DNA of 64,000 nt from Dictyobacter vulcani (GTDB lineage Bacteria > Chloroflexota > Ktedonobacteria > Ktedonobacterales > Ktedonobacteraceae): NCBI RefSeq assembly GCF_008974265.1, contig NZ_BKZW01000003.1, positions 372,001 to 436,000 on the forward strand, in the 5' to 3' direction. Of this stretch, positions 47,193-55,779 are shown in pieces. A program made the translations under genes and the position numbers. The notes under the pieces are model-generated. The model worked only from the letters and a program-made list of their open reading frames with translations, searched no databases and had not been told where the DNA came from. Each line of letters begins with the position of its first letter. Positions within the stretch are counted from its first letter, which is position 1.

Positions 47193-48503
47193 TTAGTGGA
47201 TTGCCTGCGCCTCCTCAACTTTATAGCCTGCGGTGCGTAGACTGAGGAGCAGTTCGTCACACTGGGTTCGATGGCGGGTCTCTACCGTGATGACCGCCTC
47301 ATGTTGCATGAATGGTATCTGGCTGGAGACACGCTGATAATGGACATCAATAATATTGACTCGCATGGCAGCAATGATATTGAGCATATTGGCCAGTTCA
47401 CCAGGACGATCGGCCAGGCTGGCATGAATGGCGAAATAGCGGCTTGCGCTGACCAGACCATGTTCCGTGAAGCGTCCCAGTAGATTAATATCAATGTTCC
47501 CACCGGTAATAGGTGTCAGCACACGTCGATTCTTCAGGTCGATCGTACCATTCAGCAGCGCAGCCACGCCGGCGGCTCCCGCTCCCTCGACCAGAATCTT
47601 GTGGCGCTCCATCAAGAGCAGGGCTGCATGAATAATCTCTTCATCCTTGACCAGTACGACATCATCAACCAGTTGCTGAATAATTGGAAAGGTGATTTTA
47701 CCTGGCCGTTTAATCGCGATGCCATCGGCAATCGTGGCAATTGCAGGTAAGGTTTGTAGTTTTCCTGCATTCAGGGAAGCGCGCATACTGGCCGCGCCAG
47801 CAGCCTCTACCCCGATAATTCGAATTGATGGCTTAAGTGCACGGGCCGCCAGGGCAATACCAGAGATCAAGCCCCCTCCACCAATGGGTACCACAATCGT
47901 ATCCGCTTCTGGTAACTCATTGAGCATTTCCAGACCGAGGGTGGCCTGACCAGTAACGATATCAATATCGTCAAAGGCTGGAATATAGATGGCTCCCGAT
48001 GCTTTTTGTAGCTCCAGGGCATGCTGCACCGCATCATCATAGGTCGCGCCAGACAGGATGACCTGTGCGCCAAAGCTTTGTGTCGCTGTTACCTTGGTCA
48101 GGGGTGCATTTTCAGGGACGACAATGGTGCAGGGTACCTGTAATTGGGATGCTGCGATTGCCACGCCCTGAGCATGGTTACCGGCAGAAGCCGTAATCAC
48201 ACCCGCCTTACGTTGTTCTTCGGTCAGGCGAGAAAGCTTATAGGTCGCGCCACGCACCTTAAAGGAGCCACCAAGCTGCATTTGCTCAAATTTAAGATGA
48301 ATAGTAGCCTGTGTCAGATCACTGAGCACGCGTGAATGTACCAATGGGGTATGCTCAATCAACAGCCTTAAAAATTGATTGGCCTGCCAGATATCTGCGA
48401 ATGCCACAGGAGGATGAACGTGCATATCCTCATGCTGGTTAGCCACCTCAGTGTGGAGATTATCTGTAGCTTTGATAGTCGTATTTGTCTTATCCTGTGC
48501 CAT
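47193..48503 (-). CDS. ilvA: threonine ammonia-lyase with ACT domain
   Basis: 436 residues. PLP fold type II: Lys in GGSFKVRGATYKL, 'ASAGNHAQGVA', and the phosphate loop 'VPIGGGGLISG'. Residues about 345-436 form an ACT-like regulatory domain ('LADRPGELANMLNIIAAMRVNIIDV'), as in the TdcB/IlvA short form. It converts threonine to 2-oxobutanoate, feeding isoleucine synthesis. A 30-residue polar extension precedes the catalytic core. GAGGA lies about 11 bases before the ATG at 48503. Confidence 0.93.
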   Translation of the reverse strand: MAQDKTNTTIKATDNLHTEVANQHEDMHVHPPVAFADIWQANQFLRLLIEHTPLVHSRVLSDLTQATIHLKFEQMQLGGSFKVRGATYKLSRLTEEQRKAGVITASAGNHAQGVAIAASQLQVPCTIVVPENAPLTKVTATQSFGAQVILSGATYDDAVQHALELQKASGAIYIPAFDDIDIVTGQATLGLEMLNELPEADTIVVPIGGGGLISGIALAARALKPSIRIIGVEAAGAASMRASLNAGKLQTLPAIATIADGIAIKRPGKITFPIIQQLVDDVVLVKDEEIIHAALLLMERHKILVEGAGAAGVAALLNGTIDLKNRRVLTPITGGNIDINLLGRFTEHGLVSASRYFAIHASLADRPGELANMLNIIAAMRVNIIDVHYQRVSSQIPFMQHEAVITVETRHRTQCDELLLSLRTAGYKVEEAQAIH

Positions 48504-48669
48504 ATAAATACAAGTCCTCTCAAATGAGTCGCGTCTTCTGTAATAAAATAGGAGGCAAGCGACAGCGCTTTAGCCAGTTTTATTTTATCAGATCGCAAGG
48601 CTCTTTGCCTGCGGCTGCTATTGTGGCTTATAATCAAAGCAATGAAAAGAAGGGACTATCAAATTTCTA

Positions 48670-49335
48670 ATGAGACGCCAATATAATCATACTTATACTG
48701 CTCGTTATGATGAAGGCGATTGCTATGGACACCTGACGCCAACCGCCTTTCTCCGTTATACGCAAGATATTGCTGCGCTGGACGCTGAAGATATACAACT
48801 GCCTGGGGATGGCTATTGGATTATTAAGCGAACCGTCATCAATTTTGCTGCTCCTGTCCAGATGCATACACGCCTGGAAATGCAGACCTATGGGATGAGT
48901 TTTAGTCGTATTACTGCTCAACGTGGTTATGAAGCCAGAATTGCTGGTGCCGGCCAGGATGAGCCGGTGATTACCGCCCGATCACTCTGGGTCTATGTGG
49001 ATAAGCGTGGCCGTCCGTCGCGCATGCCCGCAGGAACAGCCGAGATCTGGTTGCCCGATGGTCCGGTTGCGCCCCAGCCTGAGCCCGCTTTTCCAGCCTT
49101 TCCCGAAAGCGATCCTGAGATTGCTGAAGTCGTTGTGCGCTTCTCCGACGTCGATCTGATGCGGCATATGAATAATGCAGCATATGTTGAGGTATTAGAT
49201 AACGCCGCCTGGGAAAGCTATACCAGAGCAGGTATTACCTCTGATAATGCTGTGCTCAATGCCTTACAATATGATATCGAATATCTCGAAAGTGCTCTCC
49301 TGGGCGAGAAGTTAACCATCAAAACCTGGTTTGAC
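48670..49335 (+). pseudogene. acyl-ACP thioesterase, 5' part (split by IS element)
   Basis: 222 codons of the gene remain before the insertion. A double hotdog protein: first domain 'YTARYDEGDCYGHLTPTAFLRYTQDIA', second domain 'VVRFSDVDLMRHMNNAAYVEVLDNAAWE' with the catalytic-region Asn residues. This is the bacterial FatA-like acyl-ACP thioesterase plan. The reading continues into the element's left end for a while, but the family sequence stops at WFD (49327-49335). The missing end is found at 51494-51598. Confidence 0.85.
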
Positions 49336-49451
49336 ATAAGCGTAACCCGCCGCAAGCCGCTGTGGTTTGAACCCAGGCGGATAGGCGGGTTTCTCGTGGG
49401 CTTTAGCCCTCGCTTGTTGCAATATCGTCTTTTCTCCTGTATACTGCAACA

Positions 49452-49862
49452 ATGGAAAAGACGAGTACATTGCAGTATCAGCGTGACGAGCACCGCGTCC
49501 ATCTTATTGTGTATCATCTCATCTGGTGTCCTCGTCGTCGCAAAGCCATTCTTACGGGTCCCATCAAAGAACGGTGTCAACAGATACTCGAAGAGAAATG
49601 TCTGGAAAAAGGGTGGAGTATTCTCACCCTGGCGATTCAACCTGACCATATTCATCTTTTTATCCGCGTCTGGCCTTCTGAAAGTGCCGCTGATGTGGTG
49701 AAAGAACTTAAGGGCATCACGTCCTTTCATTTACGAAGGGAGTTCGCCCCTATCATGAAGAAAATGCCTTCGACCTGGACCCGTTCCTATTTTGCCAGCA
49801 CGGCTGGTGCAGTGAGTGCTGAGACCATTCAACACTATATCAATGCGCAAAAAGGAATCTAG
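49452..49862 (+). CDS. tnpA: IS200/IS605 Y1 transposase TnpA
   Basis: 136 residues. HUH motif PDHIHLF with His66 and His68, and the catalytic Tyr129 in 'TIQHYINAQK' near the end. 'YHLIWCPRRRKAIL' at the N-terminus is the usual family start. It excises and inserts single-stranded circles. Length and motifs are intact, so it is probably active. Confidence 0.95.
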   Translation: MEKTSTLQYQRDEHRVHLIVYHLIWCPRRRKAILTGPIKERCQQILEEKCLEKGWSILTLAIQPDHIHLFIRVWPSESAADVVKELKGITSFHLRREFAPIMKKMPSTWTRSYFASTAGAVSAETIQHYINAQKGI

Positions 49863-49888
49863 CGGGGAGGAAGGGAGGGAGTCATCGC

Positions 49889-51403
49889 ATGGCAAAGGCA
49901 ACGAAAACCATCACACAAGCAATGCAGTATCCATCCCGGTATGCTGCCTGGTTTACGACCACCCAGGCATTGTTCAACACAGTGGCTTCCTTCTACTTTG
50001 AGGTCATTACAGCTCACGAGCAGGTGCTGTTGCTTTCCTCACACAGAGCCTTGCATGCCCTTGAGACATTGACCCATGCGACGGAAGAGAACCCCGATCC
50101 GGTGATGCCGCTCGATGCCATTGCTCCTCAGGTTCCTGCCCTCTTTCGCCGTGCCGCTATTCACGCGGCTCTTGGCTCCGCCCACGCCTTTGAGACGAGC
50201 TTGCAGAAGTGGCGTGCGCGCAAAGAGAAAGCGGCCCTCAAAAAGAAGCGTTTCACCGAGCACCCACCGGTTCCCCCGCGGACCTGGAATCGGTCGCCGA
50301 CGTTCTACAAGGGCCAGTGGAAAAGGCGCACTGCGTCCTCCATTCTTCTCAAGCTCTGGACAGGGGCGAGGTGGATCTGGGTCAACGTTCGGCTCTTGAG
50401 CCGTGACCTGCCCGATGGCTATGAGCCCGGGAGTCCGTCGCTGGTTCGCCATGGCTCACATTGGCGGTTGCATACCCCGGTCGAAAAGACCTTCACCAGT
50501 CCGGGGAAGGTGGCTGTGCAACTGGCTCATGCCCAGACACGCATCTGTGCCATTGATCTCAATCTCGACCATCATCTGGCGGTCTGTACCATCCAAACAG
50601 CCGACGGCTCGACCGTTGCCACCACCTTTCTCAGTGGCGGCAAACGCGTAAATGGCCGTAGGAAGTGGCTGCTTGGTCGTATCGCCCGCAACCGTCGTAA
50701 GACGGGTATCCTGGCCGAAAACGAACCCGATAATGTGGCATTATGGAAGAAAATCCGTCATGTGGACGAGCAGGTCGCGCACCTGATCAGTGCGCGCATT
50801 GTCCACTTTGCTCGTCAGCATCAGGCGAGTGTGCTGGTATTTGAACATCTGGGCAAGCTGAAGCCGCAAAAAGGCCGCTACAGTCGCCGAGGGAACAGCA
50901 AACGAGCCTTCTGGATGAAGGGGCGTATATTCACCAATGCCAAATATAAAGCGTGGAACGAGGGCATGATCACGAGTCGGGTGAACCCGCGCAACACGAG
51001 CCGCGAATGCGCCCGTTGTCATGGCCTGATTGTGCGCTACCATGCCAAGCAGGGGCCCGAGCCAGCAGGCTACACCCCTGGGGCACCATTGGCCTGGTGT
51101 CCTGCGTGTGGCATGAAGGGTCATGCCGATCGCAATGCGAGCCTGGTCATTGGTCAGCGCTTGCGTACACGTGCTCACCATCAGGAAAAGCCTCGCGCTC
51201 CTCTCCTGGGTCCAGGAGAGAGGGATGAGAAATCATCAGGTGTTGTCCGTTCCCAAGACGCCAACAGCAAAGGTGGCCCATCGCGCCGCCGAGCACGGAG
51301 GCACGGAACGGGCAAGGGGCATGGCACCGCCCATGAGGATCACGCCAGGATGGTGGCGCCCTCAGCTATTCCTCGCCCATTACCTCTGTTCAGTGAGTTG
51401 TAG
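49889..51403 (+). CDS. tnpB: RNA-guided endonuclease TnpB with C-terminal extension
   Basis: 504 residues. RuvC acidic residues Asp223 (AIDLNLD), Glu319 (VFEHLGKL) and Asp414 (GHADRNAS) are all present, with the zinc-finger pair CARCHG and CPACG between the last two. After the final RuvC motif there are about 90 more residues, rich in Arg, Gly and His, longer than the usual TnpB ending; this part overlaps where the guide RNA (omega RNA) scaffold should be encoded. GGGAGGAAGGGAGG precedes ATG 49889. It starts 26 bases after tnpA. Confidence 0.93.
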   Translation: MAKATKTITQAMQYPSRYAAWFTTTQALFNTVASFYFEVITAHEQVLLLSSHRALHALETLTHATEENPDPVMPLDAIAPQVPALFRRAAIHAALGSAHAFETSLQKWRARKEKAALKKKRFTEHPPVPPRTWNRSPTFYKGQWKRRTASSILLKLWTGARWIWVNVRLLSRDLPDGYEPGSPSLVRHGSHWRLHTPVEKTFTSPGKVAVQLAHAQTRICAIDLNLDHHLAVCTIQTADGSTVATTFLSGGKRVNGRRKWLLGRIARNRRKTGILAENEPDNVALWKKIRHVDEQVAHLISARIVHFARQHQASVLVFEHLGKLKPQKGRYSRRGNSKRAFWMKGRIFTNAKYKAWNEGMITSRVNPRNTSRECARCHGLIVRYHAKQGPEPAGYTPGAPLAWCPACGMKGHADRNASLVIGQRLRTRAHHQEKPRAPLLGPGERDEKSSGVVRSQDANSKGGPSRRRARRHGTGKGHGTAHEDHARMVAPSAIPRPLPLFSEL

Positions 51404-51493
51404 CAACGCTATCTATCTCGAACAGTGGCGTACGCAGGAGTGGAAGAAGCCGCCGCCCCTTCAGGGCGTGCGGAGTGTCACTCCACTCCTGTC
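51404..51493 (+). ncRNA. predicted 3' part of the TnpB guide RNA (omega RNA) and IS right end
   Basis: In IS605 elements the guide RNA is transcribed from the end of tnpB through the right end, and its guide is the flanking DNA. Here a structured GC-rich hairpin (51435-51491) ends at the boundary, and the following CCCGGAGAAACTTTTG would be the current guide. This is inferred from family knowledge, not from an independent signal. Confidence 0.45.
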
Positions 51494-51598
51494 CCCGGAG
51501 AAACTTTTGTGCGCTATCAGCAGATTTTGCGTGGTAATGTTGTTTTAGCTCGTGCCTGGTCGCGCTGGCTCTGGCAGGCAGGTGCCCAACAAGCCTGA
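51494..51598 (+). pseudogene. acyl-ACP thioesterase, 3' part
   Basis: The last 34 codons plus stop (TGA 51596-51598) of the interrupted gene: 'GETFVRYQQILRG' and 'VLARAWSRWLW', the typical end of FatA-like thioesterases. Joined to 49335 it restores one continuous frame of about 256 residues, showing that the insertion is recent and otherwise clean. Confidence 0.85.
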
Positions 51599-51787
51599 TT
51601 TTAGCTGTGAATTTCGTGGTATGCTAGTAGAAAGCAATCGTGTACATTCGTGATGAAAAATACTGGCAGCTACGCGATGCGTTCCTTCCTATGTCCAGCC
51701 CATTGCAACGCACTTTATACATGATAGACATTTCAAACGCTGTTGTTTGTATTGTTTGAATAGGAAGCCGAGTAAGGAGCTTGTACT

Positions 51788-53464
51788 ATGGCTATGGCGA
51801 ACAATCCACATATGCTCGACTATGAAGTCGAAAGGCGTCAGTTTCAATTGAACGTGCCGGATCACTTTAATTTTGCGGTGGACGTGATTGGCAAATGGGC
51901 GCAGGATGTTGAGAAACGGGCAATGCTCTGGGTTGGACCTCTGGGAGAAGAACGATCGATTACCTTTCATGAGTTCGCGGACCGTTCCAGTCGGGCCGCG
52001 CACCTCTTTCTACAACTGGGCATTCAAAAAGGCGATCGTGTCCTGGTGATGCTTCCGCGTTTGCCTGAATGGTGGGAATGTATCCTGGGCTTAATGAAAA
52101 TTGGTGCCATCGCTATCCCCTGCACGACCCTCCTGACGCCTCAGGACATTCAATATCGGGCAGACATTGCCGAGGTACACGGCATTATCACCGATAGCGA
52201 AGGTATGCAAAAAGTGGATCAGGTGCGCACACAGTGTGCTACGCTTCAGCATACTATTCTGGTTAATGATCAAAATACCGCTCCAGTCCAGTCATATTGG
52301 ACCGATTATAGATCTGAGCTTACCAGTGCCACGCCCGAGTATCATGCACCTGAACTCAGCAGTGATGATCCATGCCTGATTTATTTTACCTCTGGTACCG
52401 TGGGATATCCTAAAATGGTGCTGCATACCCACACCAGTTATCCGCTTGGCCATACTATTACCGGCAAATACTGGTTGGACCTGCATGAGGACGATCTACA
52501 TTGGAATGTGAGCGAGCTTGGCTGGGCCAAGGCGGCCTGGAGCAACCTATTTGGTCCCTGGCTTATGGGGGCGGCCATGTTTATTCAGGATAGCCGTGGC
52601 AAATTCAATCCGCTTGAAACGATTGATATGCTGCATACATATCCGATCTCAACCCTCTGTGCTCCTCCCACTATTTATCGGATGCTGGTATTAGACGAAC
52701 CCATGCAATATTTAAAGGCACACGCACCGCAAGCATTGCGTCACTGTGTTGGTGCTGGTGAACCCTTGAATCCAGAAGTGATTCGTACCTGGGAACAGCA
52801 TACCGGCCTGACCATTCGGGATGGGTATGGGCAGACGGAGACCGTGCTCCTGTGTGCGAACTTTCCTTCGTTGACGATTAAACCGGGCTCGATGGGGAAG
52901 CCATCACCTGGTTTCGAGGTCAGTGTCATTGATGACAACGCACAGGAACTGCCCGTAAATACAGAGGGCGATATCGCTGTGCGTATCAAGCCTGAGCGAC
53001 CCAAATGGATGTTCAAAGAGTACTGGCGTAGTCCCGAAGCCACCGCTGCCAGTATTCGTGGCGATTGGTATATTACCGGTGATCGGGCCTACAAGGATGA
53101 GGATGGGTATCTCTGGTTTGTGGGTCGGGCCGATGATGTTATTATTTCCGCTGGCTACCGGATCGGACCTTTTGAGGTTGAGAGCGCTTTAAAAGAGCAT
53201 CCTGCTGTGGCGGAATCAGCCGTGGTGGCCAGTCCAGATGAGTTGCGTGGTGAGGTTGTGAAGGCCTACGTGATCCTGGCACCAGGATATAATGCCACAC
53301 CCGAACTGGCCAGCGAATTACAAGAACATGTCAAGCGTGTCACCGCCCCATACAAATATCCCCGCGAGATCGAGTTTGTGGATGCTGTACCTAAAACGAT
53401 CTCCGGAAAGATTCGGCGTATCGAGTTACGGGAGCGGGAGCGCCAGAAGAAATCCCGGCAATAG
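51788..53464 (+). CDS. AMP-forming acyl-CoA synthetase (medium-chain type)
   Basis: 558 residues from ATG 51788 (AAGGAGC upstream). ANL superfamily motifs: YFTSGTVGYPKM (P-loop, about 199-210), 'DGYGQTETVLL' (about 343-353), 'WYITGDRAYKDEDGY', 'GRADDVIISAGYRIGPFEVE' (hinge) and PKTISGKIRR with the catalytic C-terminal Lys. 'VSELGWAKAAWSNLFGPW' is typical of the medium-chain (ACSM-like) branch. It activates a fatty or aromatic acid to its CoA thioester. Confidence 0.92.
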   Translation: MAMANNPHMLDYEVERRQFQLNVPDHFNFAVDVIGKWAQDVEKRAMLWVGPLGEERSITFHEFADRSSRAAHLFLQLGIQKGDRVLVMLPRLPEWWECILGLMKIGAIAIPCTTLLTPQDIQYRADIAEVHGIITDSEGMQKVDQVRTQCATLQHTILVNDQNTAPVQSYWTDYRSELTSATPEYHAPELSSDDPCLIYFTSGTVGYPKMVLHTHTSYPLGHTITGKYWLDLHEDDLHWNVSELGWAKAAWSNLFGPWLMGAAMFIQDSRGKFNPLETIDMLHTYPISTLCAPPTIYRMLVLDEPMQYLKAHAPQALRHCVGAGEPLNPEVIRTWEQHTGLTIRDGYGQTETVLLCANFPSLTIKPGSMGKPSPGFEVSVIDDNAQELPVNTEGDIAVRIKPERPKWMFKEYWRSPEATAASIRGDWYITGDRAYKDEDGYLWFVGRADDVIISAGYRIGPFEVESALKEHPAVAESAVVASPDELRGEVVKAYVILAPGYNATPELASELQEHVKRVTAPYKYPREIEFVDAVPKTISGKIRRIELRERERQKKSRQ

Positions 53465-53523
53465 CTTCTGGCTAAAGGAATAGCAGGAATGAGTCCTTGA
53501 AGCCAGCCCTGCATATCCGTTCA

Positions 53524-53553
53524 GCAGATAGGGCAATCCATTGCCCTATCTGC
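53524..53553. terminator. bidirectional terminator after the acyl-CoA synthetase
   Basis: A perfect 13-base-pair stem GCAGATAGGGCAA/TTGCCCTATCTGC with a 4-base loop, followed by GTTTTG. It overlaps the end of the converging gene. Confidence 0.85.
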
Positions 53554-53911
53554 GTTTTGTATCACGTATCTGACGTGCTTCTGCCAGCATATCCTCGGTT
53601 GCTTCGCGGACCCGTGCCGCAGCGCGACGAGATTGTAGGTCGACGACAGAGGCGATAAGCGCAATCCGCTGCTGCATGGTATCAATTACGGCTTCGGCTT
53701 TTTCCAATGGCAACGTTTGTGCTTCCCCAGACGTTACCCGAGCCCCTTCCCGCGTTTTATTCATGTGCGGGCCTCCCCTGGGGCGAATATGGATATTGAG
53801 GCGTTGAACGCGCTGACCAGAGCGAGCGGCAAAAGTACCGATGCTCTCTCCCATACGATTGAGGAGATGCCCATCACTGGTCGTCTCCGATGGTCCAGGT
53901 ACATAGCCCAT
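53546..53911 (-). CDS. small helical protein, copy 1 of the ATPase-associated pair (B type)
   Basis: 121 residues from the ATG at 53911 (AGGAGG 9 bases upstream); an inner ATG at 53764 also has a good site. The C-terminal half 'LEKAEAVIDTMQQRIALIASVVDLQSRRAAARVREATEDMLAEARQ' region aligns with the same part of the protein at 55348-55728, including 'LEKAE.V', 'R...ED...EA'. Predicted amphipathic helices, no membrane span. Function unknown; it lies 13 bases after its A-type partner. Confidence 0.65.
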   Translation of the reverse strand: MGYVPGPSETTSDGHLLNRMGESIGTFAARSGQRVQRLNIHIRPRGGPHMNKTREGARVTSGEAQTLPLEKAEAVIDTMQQRIALIASVVDLQSRRAAARVREATEDMLAEARQIRDTKRR

Positions 53912-53924
53912 CAGCGGTGTCCTC

Positions 53925-54164
53925 CTAATCAGTGGTCGTCACTGGTTCAGATATGGATTGGTTCTCAGCGGTAGCGCCAGACTGTTGGAAACCCTGGCTT
54001 ACACTGCTCGTAAAAGATGTAAGTTTATCCTTTGCTATTAAAACTCCAGCTGTGCCATAGACGAGCCCTTTGCGTATGACTTTGCGGGCACGTGGTGAGA
54101 AGATGGCAGCAGCTATTGCAGCCGTCACGGCAATTTCAGGTTCTAGATAATCCTCAAATTCCAT
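53925..54164 (-). CDS. small membrane protein, copy 1 of the ATPase-associated pair (A type)
   Basis: 79 residues from the ATG at 54164. The first 45 residues 'MEFEDYLEPEIAVTAAIAAA' and 'FSPRARKVIRKGLVYGTAGVL' are nearly identical to the protein at 55025. Two short hydrophobic segments flank the basic 'SPRARK' turn. The plan, a helix with a G/A-rich face before a variable polar tail, recalls the PacL/DUF1490 partners of mycobacterial P-type ATPases, but similarity is not close enough for assignment. Confidence 0.7.
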   Translation of the reverse strand: MEFEDYLEPEIAVTAAIAAAIFSPRARKVIRKGLVYGTAGVLIAKDKLTSFTSSVSQGFQQSGATAENQSISEPVTTTD

Positions 54165-54408
54165 GGTATGCCTTTTCCTTTCATTGGAATGAACAATGAG
54201 TTTACTATTCCAATCGACAAACCGGTACAAATCTCCTGATTGTTTTAGCGTTGCCATATCCAAAAATGGAATTCTCTTTGGATGATCAAACTGATAATGC
54301 CCATACGAACATCTGGCAGCAAAAGATACACCGTTGAAGGCGTGATAGAGGATATTTATAGCCGCGAGCCTGGGTGACTGTTAGCACGTAGCAACTGAGG
54401 ATGGCTCC

Positions 54409-54438
54409 GGGACCCTGAAAGCAGCCAGGGCCCCTTTT
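54409..54438 (+). terminator. orphan plus-strand terminator
   Basis: GGGACCCTG pairs with CAGGGCCCC (one mismatch, 8-base loop), followed by TTTTATT. No convincing plus-strand gene precedes it; a 31-codon frame from 54284 lacks a ribosome site. It may end a small RNA or attenuate a long leader. The rest of 54165-54477 has no gene. Confidence 0.5.
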
Positions 54439-54477
54439 ATTCAGAATAGAACCTGATGATGAGCTATCTGTAGTAGT

Positions 54478-54630
54478 TTAATAAGCGAGGTCGAGCTGAG
54501 AGGAGCGAATTTGCATTGAAAGCGTATTGGAAATAGCAGAGAATGCCGCCATTGCCAGTTTCACAAATACACCTACCAGCAGATCAATAAGAATATTTAT
54601 AAGTATTTCTGAAATGATACTCCAAATCAT
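54478..54630 (-). CDS. 50-residue hydrophobic micro-protein
   Basis: ATG at 54630 with a strong SD (AAAGGAGCTGATAA) opens a 50-codon frame ending TAA at 54478. The peptide is 'MIWSIISEILINILIDLLVG', then 'VFVKLAMAAFSAISN' and a polar tail. One long or two short membrane helices are likely. It sits between the two small-protein modules of the ATPase locus, on the same strand as copy 1, and could be a further accessory of that system. Confidence 0.55.
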   Translation of the reverse strand: MIWSIISEILINILIDLLVGVFVKLAMAAFSAISNTLSMQIRSSQLDLAY

Positions 54631-55024
54631 TTATCAGCTCCTTTTGTATAATCAAGCGATGTGTCTAATACATTATCTATGAACGTCTTTTCCGATATAC
54701 ATCTCTCCGGTTACTCGCGAGTTTATCCTCCAATTGTTAAGTCAGTTTTAAGTAGATGTTATTTTGCATGCGAAAAATATTTTCAGTCATAGCTCTGGAT
54801 GCACATTCTGAAGGTGCATCATAATCGCAGGTGGGATTTTTTAATGCCTTTTTCAGGGGCCGGGATATGAGATGGCGAGTGGGATGGATATTTGTAGTTA
54901 CTGGTAGACTGGTTCTATAAGACACGTTACTGGCCCTTTCGAGCACTGAAACACCGGCAAGCCAGTCCGTATCCTTTAAAAAACAGCAGCGAATACCACA
55001 TGATTGAAAGAAAAGAGTAATGAT
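54631..55024. other. 394-base intergenic region, divergent promoter zone of the ATPase locus
   Basis: No supported gene. A 7-base inverted repeat GATGCAC/GTGCATC lies at about 54798-54822. Promoters for the plus-strand small-protein/ATPase operon must lie here; none is clear enough to place. Confidence 0.4.
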
Positions 55025-55351
55025 ATGGAATTTGAAGATTTTGTAGAACCTGAAATTGCCGTGACGGCTGCGGTGACCGCCGCACTTTGCTCGCCGCGCG
55101 CCCGCAAAGTTATGCGCAAGGGGCTTGTCTATGGTGTGGCTGGCATCCTTACCGCCGGTAACGTGGCCACCGCCTTTGCTAACAGCATTCGTCAGGGGGT
55201 TAAGCAAGCCGAGGGAGCAGCTGTACATGCTGATGAAGAAACTCCTTATTCAGCGCAAAGGAAGGAAGCAGGTATGAAGCCTGAAATGGTGACTACTTCA
55301 GCGCAGAAAACCACTACAAAAACGGAGAAAGCAGGAGGGAAGCCTGCATGA
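55025..55351 (+). CDS. small membrane protein, copy 2 of the ATPase-associated pair (A type)
   Basis: 108 residues from ATG 55025. The first 50 residues repeat the copy at 53925 ('MEFEDFVEPEIAVTAAVTAA', 'SPRARKVMRKGLVYGVAGIL'); the tail is longer, polar, with Lys/Thr repeats. Similarity confined to the first part points to the A/T-rich helix pair as the functional core. It overlaps the next gene by 4 bases (ATGA), and the P-type ATPase follows. Confidence 0.75.
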   Translation: MEFEDFVEPEIAVTAAVTAALCSPRARKVMRKGLVYGVAGILTAGNVATAFANSIRQGVKQAEGAAVHADEETPYSAQRKEAGMKPEMVTTSAQKTTTKTEKAGGKPA

Positions 55352-55728
55352 CACAGATCCGAGAAGGAAATCCATTAACCACCGAGCGAGCCGAGCAGAT
55401 GCTGATACAGGCAGGTGGACAGCTAGGGAACTGGCTGGGTCTGGCCAGGCTGTATTGTCAGCAAACGGCCCAAACGTTTCGCCAGGAAGCTGTTCGCATG
55501 GATCTGCCAGCGTCGGTCTCGACCAGTCAGACAAAGCGCATGCCAACGGAGCGACCTGCCCTGGAAAAGGCCGAAGAAGTGGTCGAACAGTTAGAGCAGT
55601 GGGCAGTGATAGGTAGCCTGCAAATGAAGAAGACCATTGCCTGCCTGCGGGAAGATGCGGAAGATATATACGTAGAAGCTCAGGATATGAGTGCCAGGTG
55701 GAAAGCTGAACGTGAGCCAGCAGAATAG
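55348..55728 (+). CDS. small helical protein, copy 2 of the ATPase-associated pair (B type)
   Basis: 126 residues; ATG 55348 overlaps the previous stop, with GGAGGGA upstream. 'LEKAEEVVEQLEQWAVIGSL' and 'CLREDAEDIYVEAQDM' match the C-terminal half of the protein at 53546. The N-terminal part 'LTTERAEQMLIQAGGQLGNW' also aligns weakly with its copy, supporting the long start there. Probably a soluble helical hairpin. It is 51 bases before the ATPase gene. Confidence 0.7.
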   Translation: MTQIREGNPLTTERAEQMLIQAGGQLGNWLGLARLYCQQTAQTFRQEAVRMDLPASVSTSQTKRMPTERPALEKAEEVVEQLEQWAVIGSLQMKKTIACLREDAEDIYVEAQDMSARWKAEREPAE

Positions 55729-55779
55729 CCTGTTTGAGCAGCCTGGACTGATGGATAAGAGAAGGGTGGAGGGATTTCC

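Larger units (their letters stand above)
49336..51493 (+). mobile_element. IS200/IS605-type insertion sequence (tnpA plus tnpB)
   Basis: The left end follows TTTGAC at 49330-49335 and contains an imperfect hairpin (AACCCGCC...GGCGGGTT, about 49353-49395). The right end has a 9-base-pair outer stem CAGGAGTGG/CCACTCCTG (51435-51443, 51483-51491) with an inner GC-rich hairpin. No terminal inverted repeats and no target duplication, as expected for this family. Boundaries are fixed by the requirement that the interrupted thioesterase frame rejoin (GAC then CCC GGA GAA); uncertainty is a few bases. Length about 2158 bases. Confidence 0.85.

Noticed and set aside
49816..50001. Small plus-strand frame bridging tnpA and tnpB
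   Set aside because: Overlaps both real transposon genes in another frame and has no features of its own.
44366..51665. Shared 15-mer GTGATGAAAAATACT at 44367 and about 51651
   Set aside because: The second copy lacks the hairpin partner and flanking similarity, so chance cannot be excluded.
54361..54438. Partial likeness to signal recognition particle RNA (GAAAGCAGCC)
   Set aside because: The conserved asymmetric loop and tetraloop order of SRP RNA is not present; only the short GCAGCC match remains.
54737..55228. Long minus-strand frame of 163 codons
   Set aside because: Lies mostly antisense to the conserved A-type small protein at 55025 and an intergenic region, has no family features and an unnatural composition.
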